DNA of 64,000 bases from the NCBI GenBank assembly GCA_023548195.1, contig JAJHZJ010000413.1, forward strand, positions 16,527,941 to 16,591,940, in the 5' to 3' direction. Each line of letters opens with the position of its first letter. Position 1 is the first letter of the stretch. The notes beneath the pieces were generated by a model. That model saw nothing but the letters and a program-made list of their open reading frames with translations, was not told where the DNA came from and did not search any database. The position numbers and the translations under genes were made by a program. The DNA comes from Bettongia penicillata ogilbyi. Lineage: Eukaryota; Chordata; Mammalia; Diprotodontia; Potoroidae. Of this stretch, positions 1-11,104 are shown one piece after another.

Positions 1-371
1 TTCCACTACCTTAATCAAAGAACTTAAAGTTGATAGATTTTAAAACTAATCAAAGAAAAGCAAATCTCTACTCTTTCCCCTTGCCCCATAGTGAAGCTTA
101 AGTTCATCTGTTATCTAGATCTTCCCCCTCATTCCCTTTTCTTCCTGTATCTCAAATTAAAAGATGCTTCCCTTCCCATAAATATAATTTACCAAGTGAG
201 GGAATAGGGGTTGTAGTATAATAAATATAAATCAGTTGTTGTCCATTTCTTCTTTTTGTTTTTTTTGATCCATTTTTATGAAGTTTACCTATAGATGATC
301 TACTTTTGTTTTCTCATCTCTCTCATAAAAGATGTTGAATTTAAACAAGAGAAAAGTTCGTAAGAAACATG
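1..371. other. No recognised feature
   Basis: AT-rich sequence with a C/T-rich patch near 75-175. I see no coding frame, RNA gene or repeat family that I recognise. Confidence 0.4.
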
Positions 372-600
372 CCAACATTAGTGATGAAGTGGTTAAAGTG
401 CCAAGTCTGGAGTCCATATCACTTGAGTTCAATTCCACCCTCAGATACTTTGTAGCTGTTTGTCCCTGGGAAAGTCACTTCTTTATTTGCTTAAATTTCC
501 TCAACTTTAAAATGAGAATAATAACTCCTACTTTGCTGGGTTGTTATGAGGATACAACGAGACAAAATTTATAAAAGTGCTTGTCACAGTATCTGAAACA
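372..600 (+). repeat. CORE-SINE (MIR/MAR1-like)
   Basis: The order is that of a tRNA-headed CORE-SINE. A degenerate head carries a B-box-like 'gagttcaattcc' near 426. A core with 'ccctgggaaagtcact' follows near 463, then the 'aaatttcctcaactttaaaatgag' type segment, and an L2-like 3' part with 'ttgttatgaggat' near 540. The copy is diverged. The open frame over it (332-574) is a by-product of the SINE. Confidence 0.75.
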
Positions 601-662
601 TTGGTGTTGTTTGTCCTTCATTCTCCGAGAAGATCACGACATCAGGAAGGTGATGCAATGAC
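600..662 (+). repeat. Fragment related to the arm of the fold-back element at 52.8 kb
   Basis: A short stretch containing 'tgtccttcattct', 'gaagatcacgacatcagg' and 'ggtgatgcaatgacat' resembles the outer 60 bases of the inverted-repeat arms at 52775-52936 and 53098-53266. It directly follows the CORE-SINE. Only a fragment is present, so family assignment is by resemblance. Confidence 0.45.
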
Positions 663-734
663 ATTGTAGGAGTTAGAGAAATACTTATTATCTTCCTTGA
701 ACTAATACTCTTTTCTTCCTATATCAACATCATT

Positions 735-1745
735 AACTTTCATATATTAATCAAGAGAAACATGAAAATGTAAACAGGGAAGAGAAATCATAAGGGATTT
801 ACTAAAGTTGAACTGTTTACATTCCTACATGGAAAGATAATATTTGTAACTCCTGAGACTTTTCTCAGTATTAGGGTAGCTGGAGAGATTATATACATAT
901 AGAAAAGAGGACACAAGGTGAGTTGAATATGAGGGGATAATATAAAAAATAAAATTAAGGGGTGAGAGTGGAATATATTGGGAGAAGGAGAAAGAAAGAA
1001 ATAGAATGGGATAAATTATCTTTCACATAAAAGAGGCAAGAAATAGCTTTTTCAGTGGAGGGGAAGAGGGAGAAGTGAGAGGGAAAGAATGAACCTTACT
1101 GTCATGAAATTTGACTTATGGAGGGAATAGCGTGCACACACAATTTGTTATGAAAATCTATCATACAGTACAGGAAAGTAAGGGGGAAGGGAATCAGAAA
1201 GAGGCATATGATAGAAGGGAGGGCAAATGGGAGAAGGGGCTAATTAGAAATAAATACTTTTGAGGAAGGACAGGGTCAAAAGAGAGAACAGAATAAATGG
1301 GGGAGGCAGGATAGGATGGAGGGGAAATATAGTTTGCCATCCACATCCTGACTGCTATAGAAGTGTTTTGCATCAGTACAGACACATGAACTATATCAAA
1401 TTGTGTGTCTTCTCGGTGGGGATTGGGAGGGAGGGAGGAAGGGAGAGAAGTTGGAACTCAAAGTTTTAAAAACAAATGTTAAAAATTGTTTTTACATGCA
1501 ACTGGAAAATAAGACATAAAGACAATGAAGTATAGAAATATATCTTGTCTTACAAGAAAATAGAGGGGAAGGGGATGAGAGAAGGGAGAGGTGTGGTAGA
1601 AGGAAGGGCAGAGAGTCGGAAGAGGTAATCGAAATACAAGATCTCTTGGGGTGGGCAAAGTGGAGAGATGAGGAGAAAATTTGAAACTCAAAATCTTATG
1701 GAAGTGAAGGTTGAAAACTAAAAATAAATAAAGTATTACTTTTTA
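735..1745 (+). mobile_element. 5'-truncated HAL1-like (half-L1) element
   Basis: This aligns by eye, segment by segment, with 15725-16740. It begins with the end of ORF1, then the purine-rich L1 inter-ORF spacer (for example 'catggaaagataat', 'gaatatattggg', 'aggcaagaaatag'). After the spacer it jumps without any ORF2 to L1 3'-UTR sequence at about 1330, reading 'ttttgcatcagta' and later 'ttggaactcaaag'. A second spacer-like stretch and a second 3'-end module follow ('gttgaaaactaaaaataaataaa'). No reading frame survives. I could not find a clear target-site duplication. Confidence 0.7.
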
Positions 1746-1759
1746 AAAAGTTAGGTTAA

Positions 1760-2055
1760 AAAAAGAACTAAACGTTGGTTTTCTTTTATTGATATGTGTT
1801 TTGCCTCTGTTTCCTTTTTAGGAAATTTCTTTTATGATCTCCTGGAATATGTTCTTCTGATGTTTCTTAATTTGTCTTTTAGTCATTTTTTTATTATTCT
1901 ACTATCAATGATTTTGCATTATCACTACACACATTTTCATTAATTTCAGGTAATTCAGTTGTACCAATCTTATTGTGTTCTATTTTTCACTTGTTAAATC
2001 TTCTACTATGCATTTTTGAATTAAAAACCACTATACTATTTTAAAGAGTCTATGA
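1760..2055. other. No recognised feature
   Basis: T-rich sequence, possibly an old minus-strand L1 fragment, but I cannot support a family call. Confidence 0.3.
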
Positions 2056-2059
2056 TTTT

Positions 2060-2245
2060 AAAGATCACTATATTTAAAGGTAGAGGTTCTGAGTTTATAA
2101 CCATTCCCTTACATTCACTATCTTATGTAACCCTGAAAAGTGATTCCTCTTCTTTGGATTATCAATTTTATCATATATAATAATATGGGGTTCAACAAGA
2201 TGGTTTTGAATTTCCAGTTCTCAATCTGTAATCCTATGAAAAAAA
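2060..2245 (+). repeat. Diverged MIR-like SINE
   Basis: It contains 'atgtaaccctgaaaagtgattc' type core sequence near 2127 and ends with 'aatctgtaatcctatgaa'. That matches the order of a MIR-like SINE whose 3' end reads '..tctatgatcctatga'. It is heavily mutated. Confidence 0.5.
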
Positions 2246-2685
2246 TTCCATCATTTTTCCAGATCCTATAAGTGTTTGCCTTCAAAAATATTCTTCAAGA
2301 GCTCTAATTATGCTCATTATTTCCATCTGTATTTCTGCTTAAAACTTTCTAATTTTTGTCTTAATTATTCTCTGTGGTGCTGAATAGTTATCATGTCTAG
2401 TGGTAGGAAGCCTGGTAATAGTAATTGTCATGTTTTCCCTTATCACTTCCTCTACCCTGTAATATTCAGTTAATGTCTTGGATTCTATTTTTTCTCCCTT
2501 ATCCTTTACTACTAAAAAAAATTATCTGACTCTTTTTGCTTTTTTGTGATTTACTTATACCATTATATTTCTTATTCCCTTCTTGTTTACTCCATTTTGG
2601 CCATTACTTGACACTTAGGAATGATGCAGGATAGCTGGTCTGAAAATCTAACTTCCAGGCTCTTGGATGAAGTTTTATCTTAATG
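2246..2685. other. No recognised feature
   Basis: AT-rich DNA without a frame or repeat that I can name. Confidence 0.3.
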
Positions 2686-2689
2686 TACT

Positions 2690-2955
2690 TAACATTTTTC
2701 AGGAGGAAGAATAATTAATTTTTTTTCTGCTTGACCACACAGGGTGAAACTAGGTCTAATGAATGGAAATTACAAAGTGGAAAATTTAGACAACTTCCTA
2801 CCAGAACTTTTCAAGAGTGAAATGAGCAATCTTGGGAAATAGTATATTTCTTTCAAGAAATATCTTCAAGAAAATTCTAAATGGCAACTTGTCATATATG
2901 TCTTCAAGATATATATCTTCAAGAAAATTCTAAATGACAACTTGTCAGCCATGCC
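2690..2955 (+). mobile_element. CR1/L3-like LINE 3' end with an internal duplication
   Basis: The segment 'gaaatgagcaatcttggg' followed by '..tcttcaagaaaattctaaatg' and 'acaacttgtca' has the order of the 3' end of CR1/L3-type LINEs. A 35-bp unit occurs twice here (2866-2900 and 2919-2953). A third copy lies at 5034-5068, where the tail resumes. Confidence 0.5.
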
Positions 2956-2959
2956 ATGG

Positions 2960-3600
2960 GTGGATTTTTTTGTTTTGTTTTCTTTTTATTTTAAAATTGA
3001 ATATAAAATAAGAAAAAAAAAAGTCATGTACGCAGCAGACCATAAGAGGGGATTGCAATATAAATCAATACATTTCCATTTCAAGAAAATGTACATAATA
3101 AACACTACACATTTTCAAAGTTGCCTGGCTTTCTTTGTTTCCTTGTTGTTTTTCTTATCTTCTGGCCTATGCAAGTTTTACTTTATTTTTCCTCTCCCCC
3201 AAGAAAGGCTTCAATTAGGCATAGATATGTGTGTAGGTACATATGTACATAGATATGTATGCATATATATACATATACATATACACATTATATACACAAA
3301 GACATACATATACATAGATATCTATAAACACACACACATTAATTCCCTCTTTAACCCATTCCCAATGATTGTAAGGTTCCAGCTCTACCTGCCCTCCTCC
3401 ATACAAACTTTTCCTGTAATATTTTTCCCTTTATGCCTCATTTGTATGAGATAATTGCACTTTTTGATCTCTCCCTACAGTTTTAATTTTTTTGGAATCA
3501 CCTCATCATATGCAGCTCAGCCCAAGTCTTTCTTTCATACCAACCAAATGATGATGACAGTCATGAGTACTGCTAATATTTTCACATGTATGTGATAAAT
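2960..3600. repeat. T-rich and CA/TA-rich stretch, probably L1 spacer DNA
   Basis: This holds a T-rich segment, an irregular (CATA)n/(TATA)n tract at about 3222-3345 and pyrimidine-rich DNA. The composition resembles the minus strand of a marsupial L1 inter-ORF spacer, which would continue the L1 at 3600-4965. The 170-codon open frame across it (2942-3454) includes tyrosine/isoleucine/histidine runs from the CA/TA repeat and is not taken as a gene. Confidence 0.4.
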
Positions 3601-4965
3601 AATTTAACCTTATTGAGTCTCTTATAATTGGTCTTTAATGTTTACCTTATATTTTTCTTGGATGTTACATGCCAGATTTTTAATTGTAATTTTCAGTTAG
3701 TGCAACTATTCTTGTTGTATTATAACATCATCTCTCTTATACATAATCTTATATTATATGTCTCCTCTGTCCTCCAAATCAGTTGTTTTTTTTTTCTTGA
3801 TGAGATGTTTCCATTTCTCTTCTATTTTTCCTTCTTTTGATTTTCTTTTATGTTTTCTTGGTATCTTAAAATGTCATTACGTTTTCCTTGCCCAATTCTA
3901 GTTTTCAAGGAATTATTTTCTTCCTTAAGGTTTTGATTCTCTATTTCAAGATGGTTGACTTTCTTTTCACAAAGTTCTTGATTTCCTGGAATTGCTTTTA
4001 TTTTTTTCCTAATTGTCCTCAATCTCTTTTATTTAACTTTTTCTTTAAATTCTTCCAAGACCTCTTAATGTTTGGGGCTGTTTAACACTTATCATTGAAA
4101 AATGAATGACTTTTTAGCTCCATTATCATACTCTGAATATGAACCCAGATCTTCTCTATTCCCATAGAAACCATCTTTGAGTTCTTTCCCCTTTGTGTAT
4201 TCATTTTTATTTATTTATTCATTTTTTTATTTACTTATTGTTTTGTTTTTAGCAGCTATTGGTGTAATCAGATTGCAGTGTGGAGGTATGGTGAATGATA
4301 CCCCATGTTTCAGTTGCTTCTTACTGTTGTATTCTGATCTATCTCAGAGACCGACCTTGGATTCTCTTCTGCATACTTAACAACAGCTAGAGTCACCAGT
4401 CACATTGTCCTGCAAATGATCTTGTTCCTTGTGGTCCTTCCAGTGTCTGCAAACTACAACTGGCTTCCCAGCCCTGGAACTGAAACCAGGAGCTCTGCTC
4501 TCCTGCAAGTGCAAATGTTACTGCATTTACCAGGTATATGCTAGCTCTTTCTCCCTGCAGTCACAGCTAGGGAGGTGTCTGGTCAGCACAGCTGCGTTTG
4601 GCATCCCTTGACAGTGGAAGATCCTTCAATCTTCTTCTCCTCAGCCATCAAATCCCCACACTGTCTGCAAACTGGACGTTTCTACAGCTGAGGTTGCCTC
4701 TTAGGCCAGCTGCCCCCAGGGCTTGTTCATTGATGCTACAAAATTGGTCAGAGTTTGCACTTCGCTCGCACTGAACCTCTGCCCAGGGAGATTAGTTCTT
4801 TCTGGGGGTCTTCCCAAACTATCTTAGGGGACAATCACTTTACCTCGTGTTAATTTCTGCTACTCAAGTCAATGTTCCATCTTTTTTTTTTCTTTTTCTT
4901 TCTTTTTTTTTATGGAGGGAATTTGAAGAGCTGAACATTTTCTAATCTACTCTTTTTTTTTTTCC
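3600..4965 (-). mobile_element. L1 fragment: 5' UTR and part of ORF1
   Basis: Read on the minus strand, 4965-4150 is GC-richer L1 5'-UTR sequence. Next comes ORF1 coiled-coil coding DNA at 4022-3822, with heptad-like residues such as 'NHLEIENQNLKEENNSLK'. Then, after an internal loss, comes the ORF1 3'/spacer sequence near 3690-3610. The downstream L1 (rest of ORF1, all of ORF2) is missing. The element lies between two CR1/L3 tail pieces. Confidence 0.65.
3822..4022 (-). pseudogene. L1 ORF1 coiled-coil remnant
   Basis: A 66-codon open stretch whose product is rich in Lys/Glu/Asn/Leu with heptad spacing (..LEIENQNLKEENNSLKTRI..), as in the N-terminal trimerisation coiled coil of L1 ORF1 protein. 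L1 ORF1 proteins are usually above 300 residues. Here the RNA-binding domains are lost, so this is a relic. Confidence 0.6.
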
Positions 4966-4999
4966 TGATCTTCCTAGAATTCTCCTAGATTCTTGTTCA

Positions 5000-5170
5000 G
5001 TTTTGGGAAGTATAATGTTTTCCCACATTGGCATCAAGAAAATTCTGAATGACAACTTGTCAGCTATGTCAGAGAAAGAATTCTTGTTCAGTTTCAAGTT
5101 GAACCACACAGTATCATTGAGCCTTTTCAATTTGAAGTCTTTCCAAAACTTTTAATTCCAGAGTTTTGCT
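5000..5170 (+). mobile_element. CR1/L3-like LINE 3' tail
   Basis: The 35-bp motif at 5034-5068 is followed by 'aagaattcttgttcag' and 'tttcaagttgaacc', and ends near 'agttttgcttctg'. This is the order expected for the last 150 bases of a CR1/L3 LINE. It is probably the right-hand part of the element seen at 2690-2955. Confidence 0.5.
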
Positions 5171-5184
5171 TCTGTTAATCATTT

Positions 5185-5365
5185 CCTATTTATCCTGGGT
5201 ATAGCATCTTTTCCATATATTTATTTGCATGTTTTCTATCCCATTAGATTGTAAACTCCTTGACAGCTGGGACTACCATTTGTCTCTTCTGTATCCCCAA
5301 CATTTAATACAATGCCTGTCATATAGTACATAGTTAATAAATGTTAATTTATTGATATACTAATT
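5185..5365 (+). mobile_element. L2 LINE 3' end
   Basis: It contains 'attagattgtaaactccttgac', 'tgtatccccaacattta' and 'ttaataaatgttaattt', the classic order of the L2 3' untranslated end. No coding sequence remains. Confidence 0.75.
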
Positions 5366-5534
5366 TGAGAACTCTATCTTCTTACTGCTTTGCTTACTTC
5401 TATTTTAATCAACACCAAGTCACTCACCCTTTCTGGTCCTCATTTTCCTCATATATAAAATGAAGATATAATACTCAAGTACCTCTTCTTTCTTTCTGAA
5501 ATATATGAGTCAGTTAGACACTATGATTTCTTTA

Positions 5535-5640
5535 TGAGTTTATCTTAGCCTAGTGAGAAGAGAATCAATTTTGGGATCAGAAATATCTGTGCTCAAGTTC
5601 TCACTCTGACTCATATTATCTGTGTGACCATGGGCACTTA
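5535..5640 (+). repeat. MIR-like SINE fragment
   Basis: It shows 'ctagtgagaagagaatc', 'gctcaagttctcactctg' and 'tgtgtgaccatgggcac', a degenerate MIR head and core. A second core-like piece lies at about 5405-5480 ('tcctcattttcctcat'). Confidence 0.45.
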
Positions 5641-5664
5641 ACTTGCTCCTCTCTCATGCAGCTC

Positions 5665-8264
5665 TCAGACACTCTAGACTGAAGAACAATTGCTTATCTG
5701 AACTGATAAAAAAAGGAGTTTCCTCTTTGGGTGTTCTTTATACAACTGAAATAATAGAATCACTGGTCACAACAACCGCAAATAAAACAAATTTCTTCAT
5801 ATTTCTGCCTCCAGATAAACTGGGGACTAGAAAGAAGAAAACTGACTATTAGAATTCTCCCTTTGTTTCTAAATTGACAAAATCCTAGACTGCAGAATAA
5901 TTAATATGGATTCTGAGCAATTGTTGAAATGTCAAAAAAACCTTGATAGATAAATTTTAAACGTGATTTCAGTGGATACAACAAAAAGTCACACATGATG
6001 CTTTTATAGGACTCAGTATTTGAGGAAGGGTTGTGGTTATAAACACCATAATTAAATCAAATCATAACATTCATGACTGTTGCATTTTACTTTTGAGCAG
6101 TTGACTTATTCATCTTTCAAAAGAAGATTTTTTGCTAATTGAAACATTAAGATGCAATATGAGCAATGGTATTTTTCCTTAAATAATTTCTTTGGTGTGT
6201 CACAGAGGATTTTCCAAGTGTGGGAAAATTAATGTGGGTTCTTAGTGCTATCCAACTGCTTTAGAGTTAACACATGTTGTTTTTCAAATGGGGCTAAGTG
6301 CTGCCTTAGAAGAAAATTGTGTGGTGATTTGAACAGAATTCACTCCCAGCAGTGGAGCATTTGTGACTTTCATCACATGATTAATTGAGGAGTATGCCTT
6401 AGGAAGGTCAGCACTAGTCAGTGCTGCTGTGCTTCCTGACTAGAATCAGAATGAAGCAGGAATGTAGACAAGTTGAAATTCACTTTCTTTGATCAGGCAT
6501 CACTTGACAGAGGGTGGAATGCAGTAATCCCAAGTAGAAGCAAATGAAAGTAGATGGTTGTTACCAGTGTCTAAGGTCATATCTATATGAATTGACCATT
6601 TTGAAATTGATTTGTAAATTGAGGTCATCTTTATTGCTGAGTATCAATTGGTCAGCCACCAAAAGCTATTTTTTAACATAAACTTTCAATGAATTTAAAT
6701 TCAATTATTTATTGTTCTTATATTAGTTTAAGGAAGATAGGAACCCTATTCATAATGAGATAAATTCAGTAAGAAACAATAGTTCTTTTCCTCATTCTGA
6801 GGGAAAAGAAATAGGACAATGATTCCTTCCACTTCTTACATTCAAGAATCTAAAATTCTAAGAGGATAGGCAACATTCATTTCTTTTTGCCTGATCTATT
6901 AGGTAGGACCAAATGAGTTATTGTTCAGCAAGTCAAAATGTATCTAACATGAGCTGTGAAGTCAGCTTTGGAAATTGTCAAGCTTTGCCTTGTGTCCTCT
7001 ATAAGTTTTCCTTTGGGACTTTCATTTCTAAGAAACCAGAGTAAGTGAACGACAAGATTTATTTTTTTTAGGCTTTGATTACTTACTAATGTGTGTTTAT
7101 TAGAGAACCTAGACTGCTTTCAGGTTTTCCAAAGAGAATTTTAAGAAAAGAATGATTGGCCTTCTTCTTTAATAGAAACAACTCATATTCCTCACCTTGT
7201 TTTCTTTGTAATTATTTATGAAGGAAAATGACTTTCCTCTTTGTCAATTGCTAGTTATTCAATGCCCAGTTTTTAAACATAAAAGCACTTAAATACGTTT
7301 TTTTTTTTTAATTTTCAATATCTCAAAACTTGGAGACAATAGGGTATATTTTATATCATCTCTTAATGTTTTATTGTAATTGTCACTATAAAATAAAAAA
7401 ATTTTCATGAAAAACAAAAGTCAAATATATTTCTATTTGTCACTTCTTTAATAGAAGATGAGATAAATTCAAGTGAACTTGAGAGTTTATGTGAAGCAAA
7501 TTGTTTTAGTACATTCTGAGATTACATTCAAACTATTTTAACACAATTTTTTAACCTTATAAAGTGTCGATGAAAAGATGGGAACTTATGATATATCAGT
7601 GTATTCATGGGATATGCAAAATTGTGATTATAGTCAATACCTCATTATATCCACATCAGTTTTTCTGCTGTGGTTATTCAATTACTTTAAGGTTAAATAA
7701 TTTCTTAGCTTGATAGAAAGATTAGATGGTTACAACACTCAACCCTCTAGAACTCTAGGGTTGCTTCTTCAGTTCCTTGTGGTCTCTTTCAGATTTTCCT
7801 ATAGCGAGGGGTCTTGGCTCCACCCCTTTATGAGTGATGTTGCTTTCATGTCATTAATCAAGGATTTTTTATGGACTATTTGGTCAGATCATGACTCAGT
7901 CTACATTCTTCTTTAATCTTATTTCTTTACCCCTCAAACATCTGGTTCTTCATTTAAAGTTCAAACACATATACTCCACTACAATTATTTAATCAGACTA
8001 TTAGAAAAGGATAAAAACAATTAGTATCAATACATTCAGCATGCACAAGACTCTTTAGAGAAGGCATTAGCTTTGCAGTGATAGAAAGGTAAGAAACCTG
8101 GAAGATGTGTTCTCTCTAGCTACTTCCAATGAGAAACTGACAAAGATATTTGTTTATAGTTTTAGGCTCAAAGCAAAATCAGTACAGTAAAACAGAGCTA
8201 GTACTGCTTGATACTCTACTTCTCACTAATGAAATATGAAAAGAAGAAAGAGGAACAGGAAGGG
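5665..8264. other. Repeat-poor stretch, function unknown
   Basis: About 2.6 kb of AT-rich DNA in which I see no recognisable SINE, LINE, LTR or DNA transposon and no convincing exon. Short open frames (for example 5643-5852 and 7710-7916) have no recognised similarity. It could hold conserved non-coding elements or very old repeats; the sequence alone cannot tell. Confidence 0.35.
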
Positions 8265-8505
8265 AATAAGCCTTCATATAGCACCTACTTTGTGCCTGGC
8301 ACCATACTAAGTGAGTGTTTTTACAAATATTATTCAATTTGATCGTCACAATAATCCTTCAGAGTACTTACTTCTAGTATCTCCATTTTGTATTTGAGAA
8401 AATTCAGTTAAACAAAGGTTAATTGATTTACCCAAGGTTACATAACTATTAAGTGTCTGGGATCACATTTGAACTTGGGTCTCAGGCTACCTAGGGATTT
8501 CGTTC
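8265..8505 (-). repeat. MIR/MAR1-like SINE
   Basis: The plus strand reads as the reverse complement of a SINE: 'tagcacctactttgtgcc', 'caccatactaagtga', then 'attttgtatttgagaaa', 'taattgatttacccaagg', 'aagtgtctgg' and 'tttgaacttgggtctcagg'. The order and spacing match a near-complete copy. Confidence 0.75.
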
Positions 8506-8810
8506 TGGATGGAGTTTCAGGAGTTATCCCTATTCTCAATTTCTATCTCTTTCAGGTAGATACATTCCGTTTTAACTCTCAAGCAAGTCTATTTGGATAA
8601 GTTACCTCTGATCCTTATTACCACCCCTGCCAACCCCCCTACCCCCTACATACATGCAAATACATGACACACAAATGTATTGGCTGCTTCAGCCCTACTT
8701 ATTTAGAAAAAGAAAGGTATGTGCCCTAGTAACAAGTCACCATTTCTCCTTTTATCTCCCCACTTTAGTCTGTTTGAAAGCCCTTTCTTCCTGGGGCTCC
8801 ATATGGAAGC

Positions 8811-8819
8811 ATCCCATAC

Positions 8820-8893
<74 letters not shown>
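8811..8893. repeat. (CATA)n then (AT)n microsatellite
   Basis: Four CATA units lead into about 28 pure AT dinucleotides. Open frames across it translate to Tyr/Ile runs and are not genes. Confidence 0.95.
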
Positions 8894-8898
<5 letters not shown>

Positions 8899-8934
8899 AT
8901 CTTTTGAATATGCATTACTTTCTTAAAGGTTTCA

Positions 8935-9055
8935 TGGAACAATAGAAAGAGGTCAGAGCTTAGAGGCAAGGAAGAGTTAGATTATAACTTCACCTCAGGT
9001 CACATCACTTAAATTCTTTGGTCTTCAGTTTCATTATCTGTAAAAGAGATTTATT
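8935..9055 (+). repeat. MIR-like SINE fragment
   Basis: It shows 'aatagaaagaggtcagagc', 'ttcacctcaggtcacatcac' and 'cagtttcattatctgtaaa', in MIR order. Confidence 0.5.
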
Positions 9056-9189
9056 CCATCAATCCTAATGTTCTCATTGTAGCAGTGAGGAGACTCATGT
9101 GCACAGAAGTTCAATATGCCCAGGGCCACGTATTTAAGTTGTTTTTCATAGAGTTGTTGAGTTGAATAAATACACTTGCTCCTTCAGAT

Positions 9190-10430
9190 TCAAGATTACT
9201 TACCTGAGCAAAATTTTATTTATTAGCCAAAGGATATATTAGCCACGTCCTTTAGCCTTCACAATGCAGAAAGCTGAAGGGTTCTCTCAACATTTTCTCT
9301 TGCTGTACACAGCTGATAGGTTCCCTCAATATTTTCTCTTACTGGCCCATGCCAAGCACCATCCTCATGATTCAGAGTTATAACTAGGAATTATTGTAAC
9401 TGTGGTAAGAGACAAGAATGAAATTATCAATTAGGGAATGGGTTTGGGGAAACAGAACAGCAGGAGTGGGCTGGGGCAAAAAGCTAACTTTTGTGATCTC
9501 TTGGCAGCTTCATATATTTAGTAATTTTTATTAATAACTTGGCACTAGTTACAGCGTTAATGATCAGTGCAGGAGCCATAGGATGATATCTGTGCTGACA
9601 GGAAGGAGGAAGCATGATGCCCATCCTTCTACAGGAAACATCCAGACCCATAGAGTTACTTACCTCTCTCTTCCCGCCACTATTCCTGTTCACATGCAGG
9701 CACAAATCCTTGCAATAAATCTCTCCCTCTTAGACATGATGATGATTGAGACACAGTCCCTAAACATGGGATAGCAAAGAGCTGAGACCCTCTTTAGACA
9801 CTTACCAACTGTGGGGAAGAAACCTTATGGCTACACAATGCAAAACCAACAAAAGCCAACCAGATTTGTGATTATTCAATCTTTCCTCTCCCATACACAT
9901 AAGGAAAGGAAGAAGGAACGAATGCATTGGTGACAAGCTGTGTGCAGTCCGGCGGGGAGAACAAAGGCCCTCCCTGCTCCTTGTCTATATCCCACAGGAA
10001 CCTGGCTTCTCATCCTGTTCTTTGGAAGGCCTGAATGCTTAGGAAGTAGAATCTGATGCCAGAGTCCTGCTATCTAACTAATTAAAATGGAGGCCTGACG
10101 TATACTCCTTGATGATTAGGCACTGACAAAATGTTAGTGCCCTGACTATCTTCCTGAATAGGCTTCCTGTTGCCTACATCCCCGAAACTTTATGAGTTTC
10201 CCTTTCATCATATGATCAGGGTTGGGGGAAAAGGATGGAGGGAAGTCCTACACTGAGTTAAGGTGAAGACAGAGAGAATAACAGTCAGAAAATTGATATC
10301 TCACTCTTAAGCCTATCAGTTAGTGTTGAATAAACCATTCTCACTCCTCCCCTCACTCTATCACACATTTACTCCCCTTCCTTAAACTGTCTAACCCATT
10401 GCACCACAGTGTTTTTACATTTTTTTTTTT
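9190..10430. other. Unassigned block, possible old LTR sequence
   Basis: This stretch is GC-richer than its neighbours. It has two AATAAA signals directly followed by pyrimidine-rich runs (near 9715 and 10330), a layout often seen at R/U5 of LTRs. I see no paired copy, no TG..CA ends that I can defend, and no internal gag/pol. The call stays open. Confidence 0.25.
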
Positions 10431-10861
10431 ACTTTGGTTAGAGGTGGTCAAGGGAAGAAGAGTTCTCTATGTTGACATTAGTGGAAAAGTATTAATATTC
10501 ATAGGAGTACCAGTTCCCTAGTCAGTAAACTCCCTTTTTTAAAGGAACCAGAATGTGATTCTACAGCATCTACTACACTTCTTAGCACATGGGCCTATAG
10601 CCAACATTTGCAAATTGTAAATAAGGTAGTCTTTTGTCAGGAGTCTTCTAAATCTAAAATCTTTAAATTTAACATCATTAATTTGGCATCTTCTTATGAG
10701 AAAATAGATGATTTCACAGAGACAGAAAGACTCCTTTGAACTGAAACAGAATGTAGTAAACAGAATCAGAAGAAAAATGTATAGTATATCACAAATACAA
10801 AAATGAACAATTTAAAATACAATTACAAACTGATAAAGAATGAAATGAGTGGAAACAGGGG

Positions 10862-11100
10862 AATATTTCTTGTTTATTTGTTTCAGTTATATCTGACTCT
10901 TTGTGATTGCATTTGGGGCTGCGAAGGGGCAAAATTACTGGAGTGCTTTGCCATTTTCTTCTTCAGTTCATTTTACAAATGGGGAACTGAGACAAATAGG
11001 ATTAAGTGATATCTACAGAGTCACACAGCAGATACATGTCTGAAGTTAGATTTCAACTCAGGAAGATGAGCTCTATTGCACCACCTAGCTTCCCACAGGA
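10862..11100 (-). repeat. Marsupial-type tRNA-headed SINE
   Basis: The reverse complement begins with 'gggaagctaggtgg', then '..ctgagttgaaatc', 'tctgctgtgtgac' and 'cagttccccatttgtaaaatg'. It ends in a tail reading 'gcaaagcactcc..gccccaaatgc..cacaaagagtcag'. The same 3' tail is present at 59130-59200, so both belong to one family. The length of about 240 bp is close to full length. Confidence 0.8.
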
Positions 11101-11104
11101 GTAC

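Noticed and set aside
2942..3454. 170-codon open frame
   Set aside because: It crosses a CA/TA repeat and T-rich L1-like DNA, and has no domain or composition of a host protein.
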